This document shows positions 1 to 7,483 of a DNA stretch of 19,397 nt, in pieces. This DNA is from Candidatus Thorarchaeota archaeon (GTDB lineage Archaea; Asgardarchaeota; Thorarchaeia; Thorarchaeales; Thorarchaeaceae): the NCBI GenBank assembly GCA_030638785.1, contig DAOWDY010000082.1, positions 1-19,397 on the forward strand, in the 5' to 3' direction. The notes beneath the pieces are model-generated. The model was given only the letters and a program-made list of their open reading frames with translations. It was not told the DNA's origin and searched no databases. Position 1 is the stretch's first letter. Every line of letters starts with the position of its first letter. Position numbers and translations under genes: made by a program.

Positions 1-157
1 GAAAGCCGTCTAAGCCTAAGCCTCGATAGTAACTCAAAACCTCTCGCCCAACAACATAGTCTTGGTCGCGAATCACACCATTGAGTAAGTGTTTCATCGC
101 TCCACGTTGTCGCTCGCCAATCTGCCCTATGTGCTGTTTTGATCGCTCGACCAACAT
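1..157 (-). CDS. Possible N-terminal fragment of an unrecognised protein running off the left edge
   Basis: On the minus strand a frame stays open from a TGA at 190-188 to the left edge, about 62 codons, with the first ATG at 157. The peptide is charged and reads naturally (it includes MLVERSKQHIGQIG and, near the edge, SYYRGLGLDGF), and most of its arginines use CGN codons. I recognise no family. No Shine-Dalgarno sequence precedes the ATG. The frame runs through the left arm of the inverted repeat at 5-14, which argues either that this is coding DNA and the repeat is chance, or that the open frame is chance. A 62-codon open frame can occur at random, so confidence is low. Confidence 0.25.
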   Translation of the reverse strand, partial: MLVERSKQHIGQIGERQRGAMKHLLNGVIRDQDYVVGREVLSYYRGLGLDGF

Positions 158-227
158 CCGATTGTGCTTATGGTCCTGCTCAACACATCAAGCCCAGACG
201 CCACCGTGAGCGTACTCCTTAGACGGC
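5..227 (-). other. Block bounded by a 10-bp inverted repeat; possible structured RNA or small element
   Basis: GCCGTCTAAG at 5-14 is the exact reverse complement of CTTAGACGGC at 218-227. Inside, TTGGTCG at 62-68 pairs with CGACCAA at 148-154, so the two repeats are nested. By eye the block is somewhat richer in G+C than the gene to its right. On the minus strand a TATA-like TTTAATAC (251-258) lies about 26 bases before position 227, where an archaeal transcript would be expected to begin. No RNase P, SRP, rRNA or tRNA signature is recognisable. Only four bases lie left of the block, so a target-site duplication cannot be tested. The nature of the block is unknown: non-coding RNA, miniature transposable element and coding sequence all remain possible. 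Confidence 0.3.
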
Positions 228-229
228 CT

Positions 230-258
230 CTAATATATTAGCTAAGTATTGTATTAAA
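230..258 (-). promoter_or_regulatory. A+T-rich palindrome and TATA-like element
   Basis: CTAATATATTAG at 230-241 is a perfect 12-bp palindrome. TTTAATAC on the minus strand (258 to 251) resembles an archaeal TATA box, and its centre lies about 26 bases upstream of the inverted-repeat block that starts at 227. It could drive a minus-strand transcript to the left, or simply lie in the trailer of the gene ending at 276. Confidence 0.25.
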
Positions 259-275
259 GTCTCTGCCAAATGAAC

Positions 276-1016
276 TCAGTCGAAAATTATGCCCTCAGCT
301 CTTAGGATTGCATCAAGATACTTTTCAGGAGAAATCTGAGTAATGGTCACATGATCTACGTTGATTATGTAGATACTATCAACCTCAGACATTACTAACG
401 AATCCAGAAGGATGGGGGGGTTTTGATAAAACACATCACATTTCTCCTTCAATCTCTCTAATTTCTTCTGATTCCTCTGCTCAGGCGGTAGCATCAAGAT
501 TCTTGGAATTTGTAAGACATGGTAGTTGGGAGTCGCCATACCAAAACGGTGGCTGTATCTGCAGTACCGTGCAATCTTTGCAGCCATTCTAGTTTCTCGA
601 TATTTGACAGGATACAATGCTGCCTTTGGTGGAACATAACCAGTTTCAATCTCAACAACTAGAGCCTCCATATCCTCAGCCAATCCAAGGCGCTCAGAGA
701 TAAGAACACTCTCGATATCATACTCTATCTCGAGCTCCTTTTGACGAACTGCAAACAAATCCGCCATCAGCTGTCCCCCAAGAAGAGGATGCTCTATCAT
801 GACTGAGTAGCCTTGCTCAATGAGATGTTTCGCGCAAATAACTTGCATGATACTATGATTGATCTTTACCAGTCGTTTCTTATTCAATTCAATTAGTCTT
901 TCACAAACAGGGAGTAGCTGACTCATCGTTTCAGCATCTGTTGATGTTTGTAATTGATCTAACAAAACATCCATGTCGTGGGCGAATTTATTCCGGGCCA
1001 AAGAGACCAACACCAA
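276..1016 (-). CDS. Uncharacterised protein with a possible PD-(D/E)XK nuclease-like core
   Basis: A soluble 246-residue protein that I do not recognise by name. Residues about 55-165 have the layout of a restriction-endonuclease-like fold: a helix (NHSIMQVICAKHLIEQGY), a strand with acidic D86 in ADLFAVR, then strand LVVEIETG with E122 and E124, followed by a basic helix. The last acidic pair is ExE-T-G rather than the textbook D/E-x-K, so catalysis is uncertain. The C-terminal part (residues about 165-240) contains short strands (YHVLQIPRILML, SIYIIN). The first start is TTG at 1016 with only a weak GGAAG upstream; GTG at 1013 or ATG at 974 are alternatives. The gene follows mutS by 65 bp on the same strand, so co-transcription and a DNA-repair role are plausible but inferred. 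Confidence 0.6.
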   Translation of the reverse strand: MVLVSLARNKFAHDMDVLLDQLQTSTDAETMSQLLPVCERLIELNKKRLVKINHSIMQVICAKHLIEQGYSVMIEHPLLGGQLMADLFAVRQKELEIEYDIESVLISERLGLAEDMEALVVEIETGYVPPKAALYPVKYRETRMAAKIARYCRYSHRFGMATPNYHVLQIPRILMLPPEQRNQKKLERLKEKCDVFYQNPPILLDSLVMSEVDSIYIINVDHVTITQISPEKYLDAILRAEGIIFD

Positions 1017-1081
1017 TCAAAGCAGTCTTCCAACTAACCGCTTCCTTAAGAAAACATCTCTAGTGAGAAATCTGGCGAAGG

Positions 1082-3688
1082 TCACTTTCTCTTCTTTGCT
1101 TCATCTTGAAGTTCCTTCAAGCGGAGGAGTGCATCAAGTGGAGTTGTTCTTTCGAGGTCCATGTGTTTAATTTGGTCAACGATGGGGTCATCAATGGTCA
1201 AAGCCTCAAGACTTGTCTGGAGCTTCTCAGTTACAGTTCCATCTGAACCATCTATCGTTACTGAGTTTTGATCTTCAAGTTTAGTTAACATCTCTTTAGC
1301 CCTATTGACAACCTGTTCTGGAACTCCTGCAAGAGCAGCAACATGAACTCCATAGCTTCTGTCTGTTCCACCGTCAACAACTTTGTGAAGGAAAATAATA
1401 GTATCACCAGTTTCTCGAGCTAGAGTATGTACATTCTTTACTCCATGGTAGATATTGGCCATGTCCGTCAGTTGATGGAAGTGTGTTGCAAACAGAGCCC
1501 GGGTCTTCATCTGTACTATCCGTTCTGCAACGGCCCATGCCAGGGCCATTCCATCGAAGGTTGAAGTCCCTCTACCTATCTCATCAAGAATTACAAGGCT
1601 TCTCTCTGTGGCATTATTTAGGATGTTTGCAGTTTCAATCATCTCCACCATGAAGGTACTCTGACCCGCTGTCAAGTCGTCAAAAGCCCCTACTCTCGTG
1701 AATATTCTATCAACAACACCAATCTCTGCGCTCTTTGCTGGGACAAACGAACCCATCTGGGCGAGTAGGACGATGAGTGCTGCTTGGCGCATGAACGTAC
1801 TTTTGCCAGCCATATTCGGTCCAGTTACAATGATGAGTGAAGTTCCACCATCGCCAATATCAACACTGTTGGGTACAAACTCGTTTGGTCCAAGTACCAT
1901 TTCAAGGGACGGATGTCTACCATCAACAATCCGAATTCTTGTTCCATCTGTAAGTTTAGGTCTCGTGTATTTTCTATTCACCGCAACTTCTGCTAAGGAG
2001 CATAGAACATCAACATTGGATATGGCAAGTGAGTTTTGCCGCAATTGAGCAAGAACCTCCCGCACCGTTTCCCTCAATCTCTCGTAAATCTCAAACTCAA
2101 GCTTGTTGATCTTGTCCTCACCAGCAAGAACAGAAGCCTCTTTCTCTTTCAGCTCTGGCGTGATGAATCTCTCTGCATTAGCAAGAGTCTGCTTTCTCTC
2201 ATAGTCATCAGGTACATTGCTTAGATTTGCCTTAGTGATTTCAATATAGTATCCGAAGACCTTGTTGTATCCAACCTTGAGTGATTTGACACCGGTACGT
2301 CGTCGCTCTCTCACTTGAAGAGATGCTATCCATTTCTTATCACCACTAATTCCTGCTGTAAGTTCATCCAACTCTTTCTCAAAGCCTTCCTTTATCATCC
2401 CGCCATCGCGAACACTTACAGGAGGTTCGTCTACCACCGCCCCCTTAAGTGTCGAATGAAGCAAAGACAATGTATCAATGGATTGTTCTGATTCTAGGAG
2501 CATCTTTGCAGAACACGTCTTCAGGACCTCCTTAATTCTTGGAAGCTTGGCAAGAGCGTTTCTCAATGCAACGAGGTCTCTTGCCCCACCAGTACCAAAT
2601 ACTACTCTACTCACTATCCTCTCTAAGTCGCCCAAATTCTGTTGACTTGCAGACAGATTCTTTCGAGTGAGAGCAGTTCGAGCAAGCTCGTCCACTGCAT
2701 CAAGTCGCTTCTCGATTTCAGATTTATCTTGCAGAGGTTGAAGCATCCATTGTTTCAGTCTACGTTTACCCATTGGGGTGATAGTCTTGGATAGAACTTC
2801 AAAGAGTGTGCCCCTTGTACTTCCATCTCTAGCATTTCGAACTAGCTCGAGATTTCTTTGTGTTGTCGCATCCACTGTCATGTGACGGTCAGTTGTGTAT
2901 GTTCTAAGACCGGAGATAGTTACAGCTCCACCTTTGTGCATCTCAGTAATGTATGATAGCGTTGCTCCAGCAGCTCCAATTGCTACTCTCTTCTCGGTGA
3001 GACCATATCCATCAAGTGTAGTGACACCAAGTTGATCTTTCAGGTTCTCCTCACCAGATTTTGAAGAGAATTCTAGGTCGTTTCTGAATGAGATCCGTAT
3101 GCCCATTTCCTCAATATAGGAAACCAGTTCGTTGTTCTTGCTTTGTGAATCTGGAAGTAAAACTTCAGCAGGGCTTAACCGTGCAATCTCGTTGAGGACT
3201 TCTTCCTCCTTGAGAGAACCACCAATTTCTGTGGCAATGAATTCGCCTGTGGAAACGTCTACTGCTGCAATCCCCACTTTGTCCTCATATTCTACAAGAG
3301 CCATCAAGTAGTTGTTCGACGTATCTTCAAGCATGTTGGACTCAAGGATAGTCCCTGGAGTTATGACCCGGACGACATCTCTTTTCACTAAGCCTCGCGC
3401 TTCAGAAGCATCCTGAACTTGGTCTGCAATCGCAACTGTAAATCCTGCATGGAGAAGCTTTGCGATGTATCCTTCAACTGCATGATGTGGAACTCCGCAC
3501 ATTGGCCACTTATCGATACTCTCTCCCCGCGAAGTCAACACGATGTCCAGAACAGCACTGGCTTTCTTTGCATCCTCATTAAACATCTCGAAGAAATCCC
3601 CCAGTCTGAACATCATTATGCTATCTGGATATTGACGTTTCAGTTCCAGATACTGTCGCTGCATTGGGGTACTTTTCGGGATTCGCAT
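1082..3688 (-). CDS. mutS: DNA mismatch repair protein MutS (MutS1 type)
   Basis: Recognises base mismatches and small loops as a clamp-forming ATPase dimer and starts mismatch repair. With the start chosen here the protein is 868 residues, the usual length of MutS1. The mismatch-wedge motif GDFFEMF (F32, E34) is intact, separating MutS1 from MutS2 and from eukaryotic homologues that lack it. The ATPase has Walker A TGPNMAGKST (about residue 622), the signature DDLTAGQSTFMVEM, Walker B LVILDEIGRG (about 700) and the trans-acting ATHFHQLT; the C-terminal helix-turn-helix TPLDALLRLKEL is present. The frame continues upstream to GTG at 3742 with other ATGs at 3724 and 3712, but family members begin a few residues before the conserved TPM, so ATG 3688 fits best; no Shine-Dalgarno decides it. 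Archaeal MutS1 is generally attributed to transfer from bacteria. No mutL is in the window. Confidence 0.95.
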   Translation of the reverse strand: MRIPKSTPMQRQYLELKRQYPDSIMMFRLGDFFEMFNEDAKKASAVLDIVLTSRGESIDKWPMCGVPHHAVEGYIAKLLHAGFTVAIADQVQDASEARGLVKRDVVRVITPGTILESNMLEDTSNNYLMALVEYEDKVGIAAVDVSTGEFIATEIGGSLKEEEVLNEIARLSPAEVLLPDSQSKNNELVSYIEEMGIRISFRNDLEFSSKSGEENLKDQLGVTTLDGYGLTEKRVAIGAAGATLSYITEMHKGGAVTISGLRTYTTDRHMTVDATTQRNLELVRNARDGSTRGTLFEVLSKTITPMGKRRLKQWMLQPLQDKSEIEKRLDAVDELARTALTRKNLSASQQNLGDLERIVSRVVFGTGGARDLVALRNALAKLPRIKEVLKTCSAKMLLESEQSIDTLSLLHSTLKGAVVDEPPVSVRDGGMIKEGFEKELDELTAGISGDKKWIASLQVRERRRTGVKSLKVGYNKVFGYYIEITKANLSNVPDDYERKQTLANAERFITPELKEKEASVLAGEDKINKLEFEIYERLRETVREVLAQLRQNSLAISNVDVLCSLAEVAVNRKYTRPKLTDGTRIRIVDGRHPSLEMVLGPNEFVPNSVDIGDGGTSLIIVTGPNMAGKSTFMRQAALIVLLAQMGSFVPAKSAEIGVVDRIFTRVGAFDDLTAGQSTFMVEMIETANILNNATERSLVILDEIGRGTSTFDGMALAWAVAERIVQMKTRALFATHFHQLTDMANIYHGVKNVHTLARETGDTIIFLHKVVDGGTDRSYGVHVAALAGVPEQVVNRAKEMLTKLEDQNSVTIDGSDGTVTEKLQTSLEALTIDDPIVDQIKHMDLERTTPLDALLRLKELQDEAKKRK

Positions 3689-3762
3689 TAAGATACCATG
3701 AGCGACTCGCATTAATAATGCCATCGCAAAAAGACATGTCACTTGATGTTTTGTTCAGCTGG

Positions 3763-3771
3763 ATTTATAGA
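3763..3771. promoter_or_regulatory. Shared TATA-like element between divergent mutS and flavoprotein genes
   Basis: ATTTATAGA lies in the short gap between mutS (minus) and the geranylgeranyl-reductase gene (plus). Read to the right, a start site about 26 bases away falls near 3793, shortly before ATG 3813. Read to the left, TATAAAT would place transcription near 3741, just upstream of mutS. One element may serve both genes. This is inferred from spacing only. Confidence 0.35.
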
Positions 3772-3812
3772 GCGCGTAGGAACAGGTCATCTCGCTTCAT
3801 TCGGTGTTGAAT

Positions 3813-5012
3813 ATGAAAGTGCAGGCTTCCTATGACATTGTAGTTGTTGGTGCTGGTCCTGCTGGTAGCAATGCAGCGCGAGTAGCAGCTGCGAGTGGCT
3901 ACAAGACACTTCTGATAGACCGAAGAAAGGTAGTTGGGATTCCTGTCCAATGTGGAGAGTATTTACCAACACCGCGAGAGATGAAAGACATGTTTCCAAA
4001 CTGTCCTCGCACAATGAAACTAGCAGATGCCCCTAAAGATGTTATAACAAACAAGACAACACACATGTCTCTTATTTCACCGTATTCTAAAGAATACAAA
4101 TTCTCACTAGAAGCCAACGTAATTGACCGAGGAATGTTCGATCAACATCTCGCAAATCAAGCTTTGGATTCAGGTGCAGAGCTTGCCCTTGATTCAAGGG
4201 TTGTTTCTAGAAGAAAGGACAACGCGCTACGGATTAGATCTTCTTCCAATGTGAACGAAATCAAAGCGAAAGTTGTCATTGGTGCAGATGGTCCTCGTTC
4301 AATAATTGCGAAATCAATTGGTCAAAATTACACCAATGATACGAGAGATGTGAGTCAATCATTACAGTATGTGATGGAAGGAGTAGACTTTGATCCGAGA
4401 TTCCCCATGATGTTTTTTGGGCATAACGTTGCGCCTGGAGGATATGCTTGGGTGATTCAGAAATCTGAATCTTCTGCAAACATCGGTTTTGGATTAAGAC
4501 GATCACACATGGTTCCAGGATCAAGTTTACGTTCTTATCTGGATCATCTGATTCGAAGAAATCCAGCAGTGTCAAAACATGTGAGGCATGCACGTATCAT
4601 ATCTCGTGTAGGAGCGAGTATTCCTGTAGGCGGACCAGTAAAGCGTTCATATTCTAATGGCGTACTTCTTGCTGGAGATGCGGCGGGACATGTTATGGCT
4701 TCAAATGGAGGAGGGATTCCAACTGCGATGGCAGGAGGAGAAATCGCAGGAGAAACAGCTGTTTCACATCTTGAAAATGGAGATTCTCTCTCAGAATACG
4801 AAAATCGATGGAAACAAGAATTCGGTATTGAGCTCTATTCTGCTCTTGCAATCTTAAGAGTGGCTGATTGGATGATGCGAACTGACTCCCTGACAGAGGT
4901 TGCTATGAAACTTACAGGTTCACGTTATCTCGAGGATGTTATCAGATGTAGAATCCCAACTCCATTATCCTTTGGAACTCGGCTTGTATCAAAGCTATTC
5001 GAGAAGCTTTAA
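3813..5012 (+). CDS. Geranylgeranyl reductase family flavoprotein
   Basis: FAD-dependent reductase of the family that saturates geranylgeranyl chains, in archaea mainly those of the ether lipids (digeranylgeranylglycerophospholipid reductase). It is 399 residues long, normal for the family. The N-terminal dinucleotide motif VVVGAGPAGSNAA is followed by IDRR at the end of the second strand; VQCGEYLP carries the conserved Cys that follows the FAD-binding region; VVIGADGPRS and LLAGDAAGHVMASNGGG (about residue 288) are the other two FAD motifs of this class. The reading frame also allows GTG at 3804 (three residues longer); ATG 3813 was chosen because the FAD strand normally lies very near the N-terminus. 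It is transcribed away from mutS. The substrate could be membrane lipid or the prenyl tail of a quinone; the nearby prenyl-chain genes make both possible. Confidence 0.85.
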   Translation: MKVQASYDIVVVGAGPAGSNAARVAAASGYKTLLIDRRKVVGIPVQCGEYLPTPREMKDMFPNCPRTMKLADAPKDVITNKTTHMSLISPYSKEYKFSLEANVIDRGMFDQHLANQALDSGAELALDSRVVSRRKDNALRIRSSSNVNEIKAKVVIGADGPRSIIAKSIGQNYTNDTRDVSQSLQYVMEGVDFDPRFPMMFFGHNVAPGGYAWVIQKSESSANIGFGLRRSHMVPGSSLRSYLDHLIRRNPAVSKHVRHARIISRVGASIPVGGPVKRSYSNGVLLAGDAAGHVMASNGGGIPTAMAGGEIAGETAVSHLENGDSLSEYENRWKQEFGIELYSALAILRVADWMMRTDSLTEVAMKLTGSRYLEDVIRCRIPTPLSFGTRLVSKLFEKL

Positions 5013-5056
5013 CTAAACTGTACGTCCGAAACACCCTCATATGTCATAATATCTGG

Positions 5057-5103
5057 ATATATATCGCGCAAGACTCTCGGAAGGGTCTTTGAAACCTGAG
5101 GGA
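5057..5103 (+). promoter_or_regulatory. TATA-like element and Shine-Dalgarno for the 371-residue protein
   Basis: ATATATAT at 5057-5064 places an expected start site near 5087. GAGGGA at 5098-5103 then lies 9 bases before ATG 5113, leaving a leader of about 27 bases. The spacing is consistent with an independent promoter for the gene starting at 5113. Confidence 0.4.
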
Positions 5104-5112
5104 CGCCTATAG

Positions 5113-6228
5113 ATGACATACTCATCAGATTTTCTAGCAAACGAAGATTCAGCTCGTAATCTTGTACTTGACGCAGGTTATTCTAGTGCGGCTGCCATTA
5201 ATGCTGCAACTAAACTTGCTGAGCTTTGTATCTACGTTGGACTTATCCGGAAGATGGCCAACGAACACGTAAAAGGTGAGAACCTTCCTTCGCATTTCGA
5301 AGCAGAGATTTCTTTGAAACCCATTAAGCTTAGGGGATCCACAACTGTTGATTTGTTACAGAATCTCGAAGAAGGAAATGTGCTTGTACCTCGTGGTGCC
5401 AAGTACCGAGTCATGCTAAGCAATATGATGAATAGAGTATTCACTATCACATCTGAAACAAGCCCCGATTCGATTCGTAGGGATGTTGAAAAGCTGCATG
5501 ACACTGAGAAATTCATGGATGCATTAGACACCATTGAGTGGGAGCTTGTTTCTGGTATTCATGAGAACATCGATTTGAAGTACCTAGATATACCAGCTCT
5601 TGAAGCCAATCAATCTCCAAGTGATCTCATTCAACTGACGGAAACTGCTAATTCATTTGCTTCAAAAATGAATGAGAGAGAAATAGACCTTGATGAAACT
5701 TCGCAGGACCTGAGGAAACAAATGACAAAGGGATCAGATGGCAAGGAAAACATGCAAACACTCACAGAGTATCTAGCGACAGTGAAACGATTGTCAGAGG
5801 TTCTTGCCGCTGAGGGTACACAGCGGTGGAAAGTTCTTGGTGGCGCAAGCTCATATCCTAGGTCACTGTTGAACCGCTCAGGTCCACCATTGATTAAGAG
5901 CTCATGGATTTTGAAACCAGAATTCAGATCACATCCTTTGGTAAGCAAATTTCAGGCCCTATTCAGCTCAAACCATGATGCGATTACAAAGATAATCAAG
6001 ACATATGATAAACATATTTCTGAAATCAATGAGAAAATCAATATTCTCCCCAAGGAAGTGTCACTCATTACTCTCTTGAGGGAGAAAAACGATAGCTTGC
6101 CAGAACCTGAAGTAGTTACTGAATATTGGGATGTCATTGACAAACATTGTGCGGGACTTAAAGTTCAATCAAAGCTCCTAGCTAAACTTGTTTCCAATAT
6201 GGATACGCTTTTTGAGCGGAAAGAGTGA
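5113..6228 (+). CDS. Unrecognised 371-residue protein
   Basis: I do not recognise this protein. It has no signal peptide or membrane segment and no cysteine cluster, and is predicted by eye to be mostly alpha-helical and soluble. Two regions stand out: a more strand-like stretch around residues 60-110 (including KPIKLRGSTTVDLLQ and VPRGAKYRVMLSNMMNRVF), and a conserved-looking segment around residues 240-265 (QRWKVLGGASSYPRS, SGPPLIKSSW) rich in Gly, Pro and aromatic residues. The rest is charged heptad-like helix, for example around residues 170-235 and 290-320. ATG 5113 is supported by GAGGGA 9 bases upstream. It shares the direction of the flavoprotein gene but has its own TATA-like element. 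Codon usage looks like that of its neighbours, so it is probably a real lineage-specific gene. Confidence 0.75.
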   Translation: MTYSSDFLANEDSARNLVLDAGYSSAAAINAATKLAELCIYVGLIRKMANEHVKGENLPSHFEAEISLKPIKLRGSTTVDLLQNLEEGNVLVPRGAKYRVMLSNMMNRVFTITSETSPDSIRRDVEKLHDTEKFMDALDTIEWELVSGIHENIDLKYLDIPALEANQSPSDLIQLTETANSFASKMNEREIDLDETSQDLRKQMTKGSDGKENMQTLTEYLATVKRLSEVLAAEGTQRWKVLGGASSYPRSLLNRSGPPLIKSSWILKPEFRSHPLVSKFQALFSSNHDAITKIIKTYDKHISEINEKINILPKEVSLITLLREKNDSLPEPEVVTEYWDVIDKHCAGLKVQSKLLAKLVSNMDTLFERKE

Positions 6229-6260
6229 TTCTACGCTATAGATGAGAATCAATTGTAGAA
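6227..6260. terminator. Possible hairpin between converging genes
   Basis: In the 34-bp gap between two converging genes, GATTCT (6227-6232) can pair with AGAATC (6245-6250), or alternatively TTCTAC (6229-6234) with GTAGAA (6255-6260). The two hairpins exclude each other. No T-run follows on either strand, so a role in termination is only suggested by position. Confidence 0.2.
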
Positions 6261-6262
6261 CG

Positions 6263-7480
6263 TCAACTCAATTCCATCAAGTCAATGAATAGGTCCTCAA
6301 TATTGACCACTTTTATCTTGTAATCGTGCTTCTTCACAGCATCCATGAAGTTGAGCTTGCAGAATACACATGAGGAAATAAGAGTCGTAGCTCCTGTTTC
6401 TATTGCTTCGTCAATCCTTCGAGAAGCGACACTGATTGCTTCATCCCCAAAACCAGCTTTGAAGCCACCTCCAGCACCACAGCATTTCGAATCGTATCTG
6501 TTCCGTTCCATTTCAACAAGTTCGATTCCAGGGATGCTCTTAATGACTTCTCGTGGTGCATCAAGTATTCCAACGTGTCTTCCTAGGTGACATGGATCAT
6601 GATACGTCACTTTCTCATTGTATCCGTTTTTCCATTTCAATTCCCCTTTCTTGAATCTAAGTGCTAAGAACTGCGAAAGATGCTGAGTACTGAAAGGAAG
6701 AATTCCTCCACGCTCTCTATAGAATTTTGGCCAGTCAAGAGTAGTTGTACGATAACATCCTGAACAAGAGTAGATGAGATGTTCTACACCTCTACTCTTG
6801 AATTCCTCAATGTTGTGATTGATTACCTCTCCAACATCAACTACTCCAACTAATTTCTTAGAGCCATCTTCCTGTTTCTTATAGACGGGTTTCTTGACCT
6901 GCCCAGTTCTGATGAGGGGACTGCAACAACAATATTCCTCATTTCCTAGAATTTGAGGTTCAATTCCAAAATGATTGAGCATTTTCACTGTGGCAACTGG
7001 AATCTCCATTCTTCTGAAGGAGCCAGTACACCCAACGAAGTACCCCCATTTCGAATCATCTGATACCTTCAAATCAGGCGTAAGCCAATCCGCACGTGTT
7101 GTTGGATCCCCATCATAGGGGTTGTGTTTGTGGAACACTCTATCCCCCATGGCACCAAGGCCCCCATATGGCCCCTTGCCAATTTCAACAAGGCGTTTAC
7201 GCAAGTCTTCAATGATTTCAACGTATGGTACTTTGATTGGACATCGCTCGACACATTGCTCGCATGTTGAACATGCGTAGACTGCCTTAACAAAATCGTC
7301 ATCAACAGTCAATTTACGCTCTATATACGATCGCAACAGTCGCAAACGACCACCAGCAAACATTGCCTCTGTACCAAATTCCTCGTAGCTTGTACAAGTC
7401 CATCTGCATGTCGAGCAATTGCTACACATTACAATCTTATCAGGGTCAAAATCAAATTCGCTTGTAAAGAAACGTCGCAT
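6263..7480 (-). CDS. Two-CCG-domain Fe-S oxidoreductase subunit (GlcF/HdrD-like)
   Basis: Electron-transfer subunit of 405 residues related to GlcF, LutA/GlpC and HdrD. Two [4Fe-4S] ferredoxin motifs sit at C19, C22, C25, C29 and at C70, C73, C76, C80. Two CCG domains follow. The first uses C151, C184-C185, C239 and C242; the second uses C297, C333-C334, C371 and C374 (HDPCHLGRH, KCCGAGGG, SCVFC). The first domain is unusual: the Gly after its Cys pair is a third Cys (EEYCCCSPL), and about 17 extra residues (KKPVYKKQEDGSKKLVG region) lengthen the spacing before C239. ATG 7480 has AGGGAGGG upstream, inside the end of the FAD oxidase gene that finishes 3 bp earlier, so the pair is translationally close. 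It is the last gene of the four-gene operon and probably accepts electrons from the flavoproteins. Confidence 0.9.
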   Translation of the reverse strand: MRRFFTSEFDFDPDKIVMCSNCSTCRWTCTSYEEFGTEAMFAGGRLRLLRSYIERKLTVDDDFVKAVYACSTCEQCVERCPIKVPYVEIIEDLRKRLVEIGKGPYGGLGAMGDRVFHKHNPYDGDPTTRADWLTPDLKVSDDSKWGYFVGCTGSFRRMEIPVATVKMLNHFGIEPQILGNEEYCCCSPLIRTGQVKKPVYKKQEDGSKKLVGVVDVGEVINHNIEEFKSRGVEHLIYSCSGCYRTTTLDWPKFYRERGGILPFSTQHLSQFLALRFKKGELKWKNGYNEKVTYHDPCHLGRHVGILDAPREVIKSIPGIELVEMERNRYDSKCCGAGGGFKAGFGDEAISVASRRIDEAIETGATTLISSCVFCKLNFMDAVKKHDYKIKVVNIEDLFIDLMELS

Positions 7481-7483
7481 CTT

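Noticed and set aside
188..190. TGA inside a minus-strand reading at the left edge considered as a selenocysteine codon.
   Set aside because: No SECIS-like structure or known selenoprotein context is visible, and the frame upstream of the TGA is only about 14 codons before another stop.
3689..3742. 18-residue N-terminal extension of MutS from GTG 3742.
   Set aside because: It does not resemble MutS N-termini and lacks a Shine-Dalgarno; the predicted transcription start near 3741 would leave no leader for the GTG.
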